The notes under the pieces are model-generated. The model had not been told where the DNA came from and made no database searches. It saw nothing but the letters and a program-made list of their open reading frames with translations. The translations under genes and the position numbers were made by a program. A DNA stretch of 27,842 nt, from contig CAMLHL010000038.1 in assembly GCA_946479855.1 (NCBI GenBank), forward strand, positions 1-27,842, written 5' to 3'. This DNA comes from an uncultured Pseudomonadota bacterium. Lineage in GTDB: Bacteria; Pseudomonadota; Gammaproteobacteria; Burkholderiales; Rhodocyclaceae. Below, in pieces: positions 7,138 through 15,109 of this stretch. Position 1 is the first letter of the stretch. Each line of letters begins with the position of its first letter.

Positions 7138-9063
7138 TTGTCTTCCCTCCCCGAAATCTTCTCCCCCGACGGGCCGCTGGCCCGGGCCATTGGCGGCTAT
7201 CGCGTGCGCGACCAGCAGCTCGAAATGGCCGAGCGCATCGCTGCCGCCATCCACAGCCAGGCCGTCTTCATCGCCGAGGCCGGTACCGGCACGGGCAAGA
7301 CTTTCGCCTACCTGGTGCCGGCGCTGCAGTCGGGCGGCAAGGTGATCGTATCGACCGGCACCAAAACCCTGCAGGACCAGCTGTTCAACAAGGACCTGCC
7401 GATGGTCCGCGACGCCCTGAAGGCGCCGGTCAAGATCGCGTTGTTGAAGGGGCGGGCCAACTACGTCTGTCCCTACCATCTGCAGCATGCCATCGCCGAC
7501 GGCCGTTTCCTGACCCGCGAGGATGCCGCCGACGCCCGCCGCATCTCGGTCTTTGCCAAGACCACGCAGAGCGGCGACAAGGCCGAGTGCATCGAGGTCA
7601 ATGAAAATTCGCCGGTCTGGAACCACGTCACCTCGACCCGCGACAACTGCCTCGGCCAGGATTGCCCGGACTACAAGGAATGTTTCGTCATGCAGGCACG
7701 GCGCGAGGCGATGGCGGCCGACCTAGTGGTGGTCAATCACCACCTGTTCTTTGCCGACGTGATGCTGCGCGACGAAGGCATGGCCGAATTGCTCCCCGCC
7801 TGCAACACGGTCATCTTCGACGAGGCGCACCAGTTGCCGGAAGTGGCGACGCTATTCTTCGGCGATACGGTGTCCACCGCCCAGGTGCTCGATCTGGCGC
7901 GCGACACCCGGGCCGAGGCGCTGACCTCGGCGCGCGACTGCCTGGCCTTGCCGGACGCCTGCAAGAAGGTCGAAAAGGCGGCCAAGGATCTGCGGCTGGC
8001 GGTCGGCATCGACAGCGGGCGCTTCTCCTACGGTCAACTGCAGGAAAAGCCCGATTTCGCCCCGGCCTTGAAGGCGCTGGAAGGCGAGGTGGCGGCCTTT
8101 GCCGCCTTGCTGCAGACCCAGGCCGAACGCGCCGAAGGGCTGGAAAAATGCTGGCAGCGGGCAGTCGAGCTGGCGCAGCGGTTGGGTCAGTGGCAGAACC
8201 TGACCGACCTCAGCTATGTGCGCTGGGCCGAGGCCTTTACCCATTCGCTGCAACTGACCTCGACGCCGCTCAACGTCGCCGAAATCTTCCGCAAGCAGAT
8301 GGGCGGCCATCCGCGCGCCTGGATCTTCACCTCCGCCACCTTGGCCGTGCAGGGCAAGTTCCACCACTACTGCGCCGAACTGGGCCTCGGCGACCCCGAT
8401 TCGGCCTGTTGGCACAGCCCCTTCGACTACGGCGCGCAGGCCATTCTCTACGCGCCGCTCGGCATGCCCGACCCGAACGCCTGGAACTACACCGATACCG
8501 TTGTCGAAGCCGCCTGGCCGGCCGTCAAGGCCTCCGGCGGCGGGGCCTTCTTCCTGTGCACCAGCCTGCGCGCCATGCGCCGCACGCACGAGCTGCTCAA
8601 GGCCAAGCTGGAGGACGAAGGCCTCGACATGCCGCTGCTGGTCCAGGGCGAGGGCAGCAAGAACGATCTGCTGCAACGCTTCCGCCACCACGGCAACGCC
8701 ATCCTGGTCGGCAGCCAGAGCTTCTGGGAGGGTGTCGATGTGCGCGGCGAGGCGCTGTCGCTGGTCGTCATCGACAAGATCCCCTTCGCGCCGCCCGACG
8801 ATCCGGTGCTCTCGGCGCGCATCGAGCAGATGAAGCGCGAGGGCCGCAACGCCTTCATGGAATACCAGCTGCCGCGCGCCGTGATCAACGTCAAGCAGGG
8901 CGCCGGCCGGCTGATCCGCGACGAAAGCGACAAGGGCGTGCTGATGATGTGCGACCCCCGACTCATATCCAAACCCTATGGCCGCCGTGTCTGGCAAAGT
9001 CTGCCGCCGATGAAGCGGACCCGCGAACTGCAGGTTGTCCTCGACTTCTTTGCCCACCGGTAA
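7138..9063 (+). CDS. DinG/YoaA-type Fe-S ATP-dependent DNA helicase
   Basis: The 641-residue product is an XPD-like superfamily 2 helicase. It shows the Q-motif region (YRVRDQQLEMA), Walker A AEAGTGTGKT (46-55) and the DEAH box in VIFDEAHQLPE (228-231). Four cysteines that should bind a 4Fe-4S cluster are present: C111, C171, C176 and C182. Late motifs SQSFWEGVDVRG and QGAGRLIRDESDKGVL complete the core. The length is close to E. coli YoaA (636) and shorter than DinG (716). Members unwind 5'-tailed or forked DNA and R-loops in repair. An in-frame stop at 7117 and loss of the Q motif from later starts make TTG at 7138 the best start, with only a weak CAGG upstream. The next gene starts five bases downstream. 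Confidence 0.92.
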   Translation: MSSLPEIFSPDGPLARAIGGYRVRDQQLEMAERIAAAIHSQAVFIAEAGTGTGKTFAYLVPALQSGGKVIVSTGTKTLQDQLFNKDLPMVRDALKAPVKIALLKGRANYVCPYHLQHAIADGRFLTREDAADARRISVFAKTTQSGDKAECIEVNENSPVWNHVTSTRDNCLGQDCPDYKECFVMQARREAMAADLVVVNHHLFFADVMLRDEGMAELLPACNTVIFDEAHQLPEVATLFFGDTVSTAQVLDLARDTRAEALTSARDCLALPDACKKVEKAAKDLRLAVGIDSGRFSYGQLQEKPDFAPALKALEGEVAAFAALLQTQAERAEGLEKCWQRAVELAQRLGQWQNLTDLSYVRWAEAFTHSLQLTSTPLNVAEIFRKQMGGHPRAWIFTSATLAVQGKFHHYCAELGLGDPDSACWHSPFDYGAQAILYAPLGMPDPNAWNYTDTVVEAAWPAVKASGGGAFFLCTSLRAMRRTHELLKAKLEDEGLDMPLLVQGEGSKNDLLQRFRHHGNAILVGSQSFWEGVDVRGEALSLVVIDKIPFAPPDDPVLSARIEQMKREGRNAFMEYQLPRAVINVKQGAGRLIRDESDKGVLMMCDPRLISKPYGRRVWQSLPPMKRTRELQVVLDFFAHR

Positions 9064-9068
9064 AACGG

Positions 9069-10202
9069 ATGAAATCTACCTTCGACCAACTGCGCGCCCA
9101 ACAGCCGCAATTTTTCTCCAGCGCCGCACTGACTATCGATGCCGGGACGATGCAGGCGATGGCCGACACCATCGCCGCCATCGAATCGGTCATCGCCATG
9201 CCGGCCTACCAGGCGCACGCGCTGGCCCAGTCACCCGCCATCGCCCGTTTGCCGACGAAGGCACGGGGCGTCTTCATGGGCTACGACTTTCACCTGACCG
9301 CCAGCGGCCCCCGGCTGATCGAAATCAACACCAATGCCGGCGGCGGCCTGCTCAACGCCTACCTGCTGGCCGAGCATGGCCGGGCGGCCGAGGGCGCCCG
9401 GATTCGTGACGAATTCGTCGCCATGTTCCGCGAGGAATGGCAACTGGAGCGCGGCGAGGCTCCCTTGCAACGCATCGCCATCGTCGACGAGAACCCGGCC
9501 AGCCAGTTTCTCGCTCTCGAATTCGTGCTCTTCAAGGAATTGTTCGAGGAGCACGGCATTGCCGCCGTGGTCGCCGATCCGGGCGAATTGGCCAGCGACG
9601 GCCAGCGCCTGCGGCACGCCGGTCAGCCGGTCGACCTGATCTACAACCGGCTGACCGATTTCGCGCTCGATGCTACGGTCAACGCCGAAATCAGGGCCAT
9701 TTTCGAAGCCGGTGGCGTCGTGCTGACGCCGCATCCGCGCGCCCATGCGCTGTATGCCGACAAGCGCAACCTGATGCAGCTTTCCGACGAAGCCGCGCTG
9801 CAGGCGCTGGGCGTTGCCGCCACGACCCGCCAGACCCTGCTCGCCGGCATCCCGCAAACCGTCGCCGTGACGCCGGAGCAGGGCGAGCATTTCTGGGCCG
9901 AACGCAAACGCTGGTTCTTCAAGCCGCCGGCCGGATTCGGCAGCCGCGCTGCCTATCGCGGCGACAAGCTGACCAAGCGGGTGTTCGAAGAAATCCTGCA
10001 TGGCGGCTACATCGCCCAGGAAATTGCACCGCCCTCCGAGCACCTTGTGGCCGTGGCCGACGGCGACGCAACAATGAAGGCCGACCTCCGCTGCTACGTT
10101 TACGACGGCCGCATCCAGCTGGTCGCGGCCCGCCTGTATCAAGGACAAACCACCAATTTCCGGACACCGGGCGGCGGCTTCGCGCCGGTGTTCGTCGGTT
10201 GA
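9069..10202 (+). CDS. ATP-grasp-like protein of unknown function
   Basis: I do not recognise a named family, but the 377-residue sequence has ATP-grasp features. RWFFKPPAGFGSRAAYRG (281-298) looks like the nucleotide-binding lysine and glycine-rich loop. YIAQEIAPP (314-322) resembles the adenine-contact strand. DLRCYVYDGRIQLVAARLYQGQ (start 339) resembles the catalytic end of the fold. Another motif, PRLIEINTNAGGG (81-93), looks like the E-x-N metal-binding motif that normally closes an ATP-grasp domain, yet here it lies near the N-terminus. ATP-grasp enzymes ligate carboxylates to amines or thiols through an acyl phosphate. The gene starts five bases after the helicase stop and is followed 17 bases later by mobB, so it is probably in that operon. 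No signal peptide. Confidence 0.7.
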   Translation: MKSTFDQLRAQQPQFFSSAALTIDAGTMQAMADTIAAIESVIAMPAYQAHALAQSPAIARLPTKARGVFMGYDFHLTASGPRLIEINTNAGGGLLNAYLLAEHGRAAEGARIRDEFVAMFREEWQLERGEAPLQRIAIVDENPASQFLALEFVLFKELFEEHGIAAVVADPGELASDGQRLRHAGQPVDLIYNRLTDFALDATVNAEIRAIFEAGGVVLTPHPRAHALYADKRNLMQLSDEAALQALGVAATTRQTLLAGIPQTVAVTPEQGEHFWAERKRWFFKPPAGFGSRAAYRGDKLTKRVFEEILHGGYIAQEIAPPSEHLVAVADGDATMKADLRCYVYDGRIQLVAARLYQGQTTNFRTPGGGFAPVFVG

Positions 10203-10219
10203 ACAGGTAAAATCCGCCC

Positions 10220-10726
10220 ATGAAAGTTTTCGGTATCGCCGGTTATTCCGGTTCCGGCAAGACGACCTTGCTGGAAAAACTCATCCCGCAGCTGACGGCG
10301 CGTGGTCTCAAGGTGTCGGTGATCAAGCACGCCCATCACGGCTTCGACATCGATCGGCCGGGCAAGGACTCCTACCGCCACCGCGAAGCCGGGGCGAGCG
10401 AGGTGCTGCTCTCCTGCGGCGACCGCTGGGCGCTGATGCACGAGCGGCGCGACGAAGCGGAGCCGACGCTGGAAGCGCTGATCGGCCACCTGTCGCCCTG
10501 CGACCTCGTGTTGATCGAGGGCTTCAAGCAGGAACCGGTGCCCAAGCTGGAGGTCTATCGACCGGAAAACGGCAAGCCGCCGCTCTTTCCCGAGCGCGCC
10601 GACATCGTCGCCGTGGCCACCGATGCCCCGATCGCCACCCGCCTGCCCAGGCTGCCCCTCAACGACTACGCGGCGATGGCCGACTTCGTGATCAATCACC
10701 TGAATTTGCAGGAACGCCCATGCTGA
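10220..10726 (+). CDS. mobB: molybdopterin-guanine dinucleotide biosynthesis protein MobB
   Basis: The 168-residue product is a P-loop protein with Walker [10 protein letters not shown] at residues 8-16, then [23 protein letters not shown], a stretch characteristic of Mob[21 protein letters not shown] supplies the second conserved block. MobB binds GTP and assists MobA in attaching GMP to molybdopterin, giving the cofactor of DMSO-reductase-family enzymes such as nitrate and perchlorate reductases. Length is normal. The last seven bases overlap moeA, and moaD follows, forming a tight molybdenum-cofactor cluster. mobA is not in this window. Confidence 0.95.
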   Translation: MKVFGIAGYSGSGKTTLLEKLIPQLTARGLKVSVIKHAHHGFDIDRPGKDSYRHREAGASEVLLSCGDRWALMHERRDEAEPTLEALIGHLSPCDLVLIEGFKQEPVPKLEVYRPENGKPPLFPERADIVAVATDAPIATRLPRLPLNDYAAMADFVINHLNLQERPC

Positions 10727-11928
10727 GTTTTGAACAAGCCCTGGAAAAACTGCTGGCTGCTGCGCAGCCGGTCGAGGAAATCCGCTCGCTGCCGCTGACT
10801 GCGGCGGCCGGCCGCGTTTTGGCGGTGGCCCAGCAGTCGACCGTCGCCGTCCCGCCGCTCGACAATTCGGCGATGGATGGTTATGCCGTGCGCGTCGCCG
10901 ACATCACCGCCGCCGGCGTCTGCCTGCCGGTCAGTCAGCGCATCCCGGCCGGTACGGTGGGCACGCCGCTAGAGCCGGGCACCGCCGCCCGCATCTTCAC
11001 CGGCGCCCCGGTGCCGGCCGGTGCCGACGCCGTCATCATGCAGGAACGCTGCGAGCACGGCGAAAACGGCGTGGTCATCAACCACCTGCCGCATGCCGGG
11101 GAGAACATCCGTCGGGCTGGCGAAGATATCGCGGTCGGTAGCGAAATCCTGAAAGCCGGCGCCAGGTTGCGGCCGCAGGAAATCGCCCTGGCCGCCTCGG
11201 CCGGCCTGCCCGAACTGCCGGTCTACCGCCGGGTGCGCGTCGGGGTCTTTTTTACCGGCGATGAACTGGTCCAGCCGGGCGAGCCGCTGCCACCGGGGGG
11301 AATCTACAACTCCAATCGCTATGCGCTGCGCGCGCTGCTCGAAGGCCTGGGCTGCGAAGTGCGCGATCTCGGCGCTGTGGCCGACACGCTGGAAGCGACC
11401 CGGGAGGCGCTGCGTCGCGCTGCTGCCGACAATGACCTGGTGCTGACCAGTGGCGGCGTATCGGTCGGCGAGGAAGATCACGTCAAGGCCGCCGTCGAGG
11501 CCGAAGGCCGGCTCGACATGTGGAAGATCGCCATCAAGCCGGGCAAACCGCTGGCCTTTGGCGAAATCCGCCGCGCCGAAGGCAAGGCCTGGTTCCTGGG
11601 ATTGCCGGGCAATCCGGTCGCCGCCTTCGTCACCTTCCTGACCATGGTTCGGCCGTTCATCCTGTGCCTGCAGGGGGCCAGCGGCGAAACGCCACGTATC
11701 CTCAAGCTGCCGTCTGCTTCGCCGTGGACCCGGGCCGACGGCGCCCGCCTCGAATTCCTGCGCGGCCGGATCAACGACGACGGCGCCATCGAGTTGTACA
11801 GTAACCAGGGGTCGGCCGTCGTTACCTCGCTGTGCTGGAGCGACGGCCTGGTCCTCAATCCGCCGGGCAACGCCATCGCCGTGGGCGATACCTTGCCCTT
11901 CATTTCCTTCGCGGAGCTGCTGTCGTGA
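10720..11928 (+). CDS. moeA: molybdopterin molybdenumtransferase MoeA
   Basis: The 402-residue protein inserts molybdate into adenylated molybdopterin to form the active molybdenum cofactor. Visible MoeA signatures are [14 protein letters not shown] near residue 45, [20 protein letters not shown] near residue 90, the MoCF-binding block [15 protein letters not shown], and [14 protein letters not shown]. The C-terminal beta-barrel domain (domain IV) is complete. Length is normal (E. coli MoeA has 411). It overlaps mobB at its start and moaD at its end (GTGA, with the moaD GTG at 11925), so translational coupling across all three genes is likely. It is cytoplasmic. Confidence 0.97.
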   Translation: MLSFEQALEKLLAAAQPVEEIRSLPLTAAAGRVLAVAQQSTVAVPPLDNSAMDGYAVRVADITAAGVCLPVSQRIPAGTVGTPLEPGTAARIFTGAPVPAGADAVIMQERCEHGENGVVINHLPHAGENIRRAGEDIAVGSEILKAGARLRPQEIALAASAGLPELPVYRRVRVGVFFTGDELVQPGEPLPPGGIYNSNRYALRALLEGLGCEVRDLGAVADTLEATREALRRAAADNDLVLTSGGVSVGEEDHVKAAVEAEGRLDMWKIAIKPGKPLAFGEIRRAEGKAWFLGLPGNPVAAFVTFLTMVRPFILCLQGASGETPRILKLPSASPWTRADGARLEFLRGRINDDGAIELYSNQGSAVVTSLCWSDGLVLNPPGNAIAVGDTLPFISFAELLS

Positions 11929-12173
11929 GCGTCAGGGTCCTCTACTTCGCCGGCCTCCGGGAGAGCCTCGGCCGGTCCGGCGAAAGTATCGACCTGCCGG
12001 CCGGCGTCGCTACCGTCGGCGGTTTGCGCGACTGGCTGGTCGGGCAGGGGCGCGACGCGCTGGCGACCGCCAGAAACCTGCGCTGTGCCGTCAATCAGGA
12101 CATGGCGAAGCTCGACGCTGCCATCCGGGATGGCGATGAAGTCGCCTTTTTTCCGCCGGTCACCGGCGGCTGA
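11925..12173 (+). CDS. moaD: molybdopterin synthase sulfur carrier subunit MoaD
   Basis: The 82-residue ubiquitin-fold protein starts at the GTG at 11925, overlapping the moeA stop as GTGA. It opens with [15 protein letters not shown] and ends in FFPPVTGG; the terminal Gly-Gly is the site that MoeB adenylates and that then carries the thiocarboxylate sulfur to precursor Z with MoaE. An upstream in-frame start would extend it into moeA and spoil the beta-grasp N-terminus. moaE is not in the window; here moaD follows moeA without its partner, and rbgA comes next after 17 bases. Confidence 0.95.
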   Translation: MSVRVLYFAGLRESLGRSGESIDLPAGVATVGGLRDWLVGQGRDALATARNLRCAVNQDMAKLDAAIRDGDEVAFFPPVTGG

Positions 12174-12190
12174 ATTCAGAAAGCATAAAG

Positions 12191-13078
12191 ATGTCCATCC
12201 AATGGTTCCCGGGGCACATGACCTCGGCCCGCAAGAAGGCCGGCGAGACGCTGGCGGTGGCCGATGTCGTGGTCGAGGTGCTCGATGCCCGCCTGCCGCA
12301 GGCGAGCAGCAATCCGATGATCCACGAGCTGCGCGTCTTCCGCCAGCGCCCCTGCCTGAAACTGCTGAACAAGGCCGACCTCGCCGATCCGGAGGCGACC
12401 AAGGCCTGGCTGGCCTATTTCGATGCCCAGCCGGGCGTCAAGGCGGTCGCCATCTCGTGCAAGAAAGCCAGCGATGTGGCGCGTATTCCCGGCCTGGCGC
12501 AGAAGTTGGCACCGCACCGCAACGATGCCGTCAAGCCGCTGCGCCTGATGATCATGGGCATTCCCAACGTCGGCAAATCGACCTTGATGAACGCCCTGGT
12601 CAGGAAGAAGGTCGCAGCGGTCGGTGACCAGCCGGCGGTCACCAAAAGCCAGCAACGCATCGATATCAGCAACCGGCTGACGCTCTACGACACCCCGGGC
12701 ATGCTGTGGCCGAAAATCGACCATCCGATCGATGGCCTGATGCTCGCCGCCAGCCATGCGGTCGGCGTCAATGCCTATATCGACGAGGAAGTCGGCACCT
12801 GGCTGGCCACTTTCCTGCTCGAGCACTACCCGGCGCTGCTCAAGGCCCGTTATGGTTTTTCGACCGAAGGCATGGATGCCGTCGGCGTCATCGAAGCCAT
12901 TGCCAAAAAGCGCGGCTGCCTGATCAAGGGGCGGGGCGGCGAACTCGACCTGGAAAAGGCGGCGGCGATCCTGCTCGTCGATTATCGCTCCGGCGCGCTC
13001 GGGCGGATCAGCCTGGAAACGCCGGCCCTGCGAGCGGCGCGGCAGGCGGCCTTGGCTGCTAAAGTCGACGATAATTGA
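12191..13078 (+). CDS. rbgA: ribosome biogenesis GTPase RbgA (YlqF)
   Basis: The 295-residue protein is a circularly permuted GTPase. The motif order is G4 NKAD (60-63), G5 around SCKKASD (89-95), G1 GIPNVGKS (123-130), G2 threonine (about 151) and G3 DTPG (167-170). The N-terminal QWFPGHM (4-10) is the hallmark of the YlqF/RbgA family. RbgA acts late in 50S subunit assembly in Bacillus; the proteobacterial role is inferred. The C-terminal region (about 200-280) is the usual RNA-binding helical domain. It lies 17 bases after moaD, so it may share that transcript. Its stop overlaps the -35 box of the next promoter. Confidence 0.93.
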   Translation: MSIQWFPGHMTSARKKAGETLAVADVVVEVLDARLPQASSNPMIHELRVFRQRPCLKLLNKADLADPEATKAWLAYFDAQPGVKAVAISCKKASDVARIPGLAQKLAPHRNDAVKPLRLMIMGIPNVGKSTLMNALVRKKVAAVGDQPAVTKSQQRIDISNRLTLYDTPGMLWPKIDHPIDGLMLAASHAVGVNAYIDEEVGTWLATFLLEHYPALLKARYGFSTEGMDAVGVIEAIAKKRGCLIKGRGGELDLEKAAAILLVDYRSGALGRISLETPALRAARQAALAAKVDDN

Positions 13079-13102
13079 TAAATGTCAATAATTTGATAGA
13101 AT
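13075..13102 (+). promoter_or_regulatory. sigma-70-type promoter for the 13164 gene pair
   Basis: The -35 box TTGATA (13075-13080, five of six consensus bases) and the -10 box TAGAAT (13097-13102, five of six) are 16 bases apart. They lie in a short AT-rich island right after rbgA and about 60 bases before the next start codon. No experimental support is available. Confidence 0.6.
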
Positions 13103-13163
13103 TTGCATTTGTTGTGAGAGCTAAAGCTTAAGATCGTTCCATCACCCAAGGGGCCAATTTGCC

Positions 13164-13490
13164 ATGAATTATCGTCTGCGCTATTTGCCGCTGCCGGACG
13201 TAACCGCTGGCATGGTGCTCGGTGCATCGCTGGTGGTGGGCCAAAAGGGGGTCATCGGTTTCAGCCTGCCGGGCGGCCACGTATTGACCGATTCGAATCT
13301 CCAGCAGATGCGGGTGCGCAAAGCCGAATTCGTCTGCATTCAGGAGGTCGATACCCGCGACGAGGCCGAACGCGCCGCTGCCTGGGCTGAGGCTGAAGCC
13401 AGGCTGCAAAGCATTTTCCGGGCGGCCGACCTGCGCCAGCCGGCAATGGCGAATCTGTACGAGGCGGTGCGCGCCTATCGGAGAAGTTGA
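13164..13490 (+). CDS. small protein preceding an HDOD gene, HD-GYP N-terminal-like
   Basis: The 108-residue protein is not one I can name. It has a beta-rich first half (YRLRYLPLPDVTAGMVLGASL, then VIGFSLPGGHVLTDSNLQQMRVRKAEFVCIQ) and a helical second half (DEAERAAAWAEAEARLQSIF, then NLYEAVRAYRRS). The phrases DVTAGMVLG and LPGGHVLTDSNLQQMR resemble the N-terminal accessory region found before many HD-GYP and HDOD domains. Its stop TGA overlaps the ATG of the HDOD gene (TGATG), so the two are translationally coupled and may be the split halves of one signalling protein. No signal peptide or membrane segment. The start has GGGGCC upstream, a modest ribosome site. Confidence 0.75.
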   Translation: MNYRLRYLPLPDVTAGMVLGASLVVGQKGVIGFSLPGGHVLTDSNLQQMRVRKAEFVCIQEVDTRDEAERAAAWAEAEARLQSIFRAADLRQPAMANLYEAVRAYRRS

Positions 13491-14329
13491 TGGCGCTGCA
13501 ACTGACCGACCGGGAAATCATCGAGTGTTCGAAAAGCATGCCCGCCTTCCCGAAGGTGGTCACCGACATCCTGAGCACGCTCGACGACGACGGGGCGACG
13601 CTCGATGCGCTAGTGCATCACGTCGAGCGCGATCCGGTGATCACCGCCCGCGTCCTGTCGATTGCCAATTCGGCGGCACTGGCCGGCCTCGGTGGACCGG
13701 CGGTGCGCGATGCGCGCCAGGCGGTATCACGGATCGGCCTGGCAAAAATCCGTGAAATTACGCTGGCAGTCAGCCTTGCCGAGTTCACCCATGGCTGCCG
13801 GATGGCTTCGTACTTCTGGGAGCACAGTGTGGCGGTCGGTATTTGTGCCCAGGAACTCAGCCGCTTCACTGGCCTGTCGGCGGATTACGCGCTGGCCGCC
13901 GGTCTGCTGCACGACATCGGCCAGTTGTGGATGGCCCATTGCTATCCGCTTGAATTCCAGAAGGTGCGTTCGGCGGCCAGTGACAGCAACGAAAGCATCT
14001 CACAGATCGAGCAGCGTTACTTCGGTGTCGATCACTGCCATATCGGCAGCCTGCTGGCGAAGCATTGGGGACTGCCGCCGGCCGTGGTCAATGCCATTAA
14101 TTTCCATCACGACCCGGATGAGGGGCTGGCGGAAAACCTTGTCGCCGTCACCCATGTGGCGGAAGTGCTCTCCAATGCGCTCGACCTGACCGGACGCGAC
14201 GGCAATCGTGTCGCCAATATCTCCGCTGCTGCCTGCGACAAGTTGGGCATCGACTGGACGCAGGAAACCGGCAGCCTGTTCGGTCGCATCGAGGCCCGTA
14301 CCGAATACGCCTGCCGGGTGTTTCGTTAG
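13490..14329 (+). CDS. HDOD-domain signalling protein
   Basis: The 279-residue protein is a single HDOD domain, a degenerate relative of the HD phosphohydrolases used as an output or interaction module in bacterial signalling. Typical blocks are MPAFPKVVTDILSTL at the start, VERDPVITARVLSIANSA, ARQAVSRIGLAKIREITLAV, and YALAAGLLHDIGQLWM followed by VNAINFHHDP. The HD pair is kept in LLHDIG and a later His pair is present, so metal binding is not ruled out. ATG at 13490 is preferred over the TTG one codon before it; GGAG at 13480-13483 supports it. It is coupled to the 108-residue gene upstream. Its stop overlaps that of the convergent small gene. Confidence 0.9.
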   Translation: MALQLTDREIIECSKSMPAFPKVVTDILSTLDDDGATLDALVHHVERDPVITARVLSIANSAALAGLGGPAVRDARQAVSRIGLAKIREITLAVSLAEFTHGCRMASYFWEHSVAVGICAQELSRFTGLSADYALAAGLLHDIGQLWMAHCYPLEFQKVRSAASDSNESISQIEQRYFGVDHCHIGSLLAKHWGLPPAVVNAINFHHDPDEGLAENLVAVTHVAEVLSNALDLTGRDGNRVANISAAACDKLGIDWTQETGSLFGRIEARTEYACRVFR

Positions 14330-14553
14330 GCTCGGTCGACTGCCGGGTCGGAAATCAGCGCCGACCAGCATCGCCAGTGCCCGCAGGCCGAGCGGGCGCG
14401 GCGCTCGGAGTTGTCCCAGGGGCCGCCCAGGCAGAGCCCTTCCGATGTTTCCGATTCGATCACCACGGTGCCGGCGGCTTCGCCCGGCAGGCGCCAACCG
14501 CTCCAGCGTTCGCAACTGGCACAACGTCTACGGTCGACGGCCTGGATCAGCAA
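14326..14553 (-). CDS. 75-residue Cys/Trp-rich protein with TTG start
   Basis: This short gene has no ATG of its own in a sensible place; an in-frame ATG at 14622 lies deep inside the rhodanese gene. A TTG at 14553 is preceded by AAGGTG eight bases upstream and overlaps the rhodanese stop (TTGCTGA), so translation is probably coupled. The product contains CASCERWSGWR, then SETSEGLCLGGPWDNSERRA and RSACGHWRCWSAL. The spacing of C-x2-C, C-L-G-G-P-W and C-x3-W-x-C-W resembles small cysteine-rich proteins I recall from related betaproteobacteria, and suggests metal binding. Function unknown. Confidence is moderate because of the unusual start. Confidence 0.65.
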   Translation of the reverse strand: MLIQAVDRRRCASCERWSGWRLPGEAAGTVVIESETSEGLCLGGPWDNSERRARSACGHWRCWSALISDPAVDRA

Positions 14554-14987
14554 GTTTTTGCCACCTTGCAGGAAGCAATGCTTTGTGTTGCCGGTACCAC
14601 CGGGCCGCCGGCGGCTATCCACCCCCTGATGCCCTGTTTGACGTTATAGACCGTGGCATAACCGGCCTGTTGCGACAGAAAGCGGCTGACCGCCTTGGTC
14701 CGGTTGCCGCTGCGGCAGATGAGGATGACCGGCTGGTCCGGCCGGGCGACGGGCTTGAGCTTCTCCAGCCAGGCGGGAGCGTCGGCCTGGCCTTTTTCGT
14801 CGAAGAAGGTCAGCAGTTTGCTGCCGGAAACAATGCCGGTTTCTTCCCATTCCGATTGCAAACGGATGTCGATGATTGGTACGCCGCTTTTGCTCAACTG
14901 CTCGAGCTGGACGTTGTCGATATCGATGACGTCGGCACGGGCGAAGCCGCAAATGGCAATCAGGCAGGCGAGGAGGAGTCGGCGCAT
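14547..14987 (-). CDS. exported rhodanese-like protein
   Basis: The 146-residue protein has a signal peptide (MRRLLLACLIAICGFARA, likely cut before DVID), so it should be periplasmic. The mature part is a single rhodanese domain with IIDIRLQSEWEETG and the active-site loop CRSGNRTKAVS, whose cysteine would carry a persulfide. The last residues (VAKTC) add another cysteine, and a further one is in IASCKV. Single-domain rhodaneses move sulfane sulfur; the substrate here is unknown. A good promoter lies just upstream on the minus strand, and the small Cys/Trp-rich gene is coupled to its stop. Confidence 0.92.
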   Translation of the reverse strand: MRRLLLACLIAICGFARADVIDIDNVQLEQLSKSGVPIIDIRLQSEWEETGIVSGSKLLTFFDEKGQADAPAWLEKLKPVARPDQPVILICRSGNRTKAVSRFLSQQAGYATVYNVKQGIRGWIAAGGPVVPATQSIASCKVAKTC

Positions 14988-15014
14988 GGGTATCTCGTTT
15001 ATCAGATAATGCTG

Positions 15015-15043
15015 ATTATAGACTTGATGTCGCGCACTGCGAA
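15015..15043 (-). promoter_or_regulatory. sigma-70-type promoter for the rhodanese gene
   Basis: On the minus strand TTCGCA (15043-15038) and a perfect TATAAT (15020-15015) are 17 bases apart. The start site would fall near 15008, giving a leader of about 20 bases before the ATG at 14987. Confidence 0.6.
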
Positions 15044-15109
15044 TGACCGTATCCCAGGCCTTCGGGTTCCCGACAGCGTGGGATAATCCAGCCTTTTTCC
15101 GGGGCAGCC

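Noticed and set aside
7662..9068. A long in-frame extension upstream of the ATP-grasp-like gene.
   Set aside because: It lies in an alternate frame of the helicase gene and has Arg/Ala-rich shadow composition; the ATP-grasp-like protein begins naturally at 9069.
10203..10219. A molybdenum cofactor riboswitch before mobB-moeA-moaD.
   Set aside because: Only 17 bases separate mobB from the previous gene, far too few for the structured Moco RNA motif.
14554..14622. ATG at 14622 as the start of the small Cys/Trp-rich gene.
   Set aside because: It would place 69 bases inside the rhodanese gene in another frame with no motif; the TTG at 14553 has a ribosome site and a stop-start overlap.
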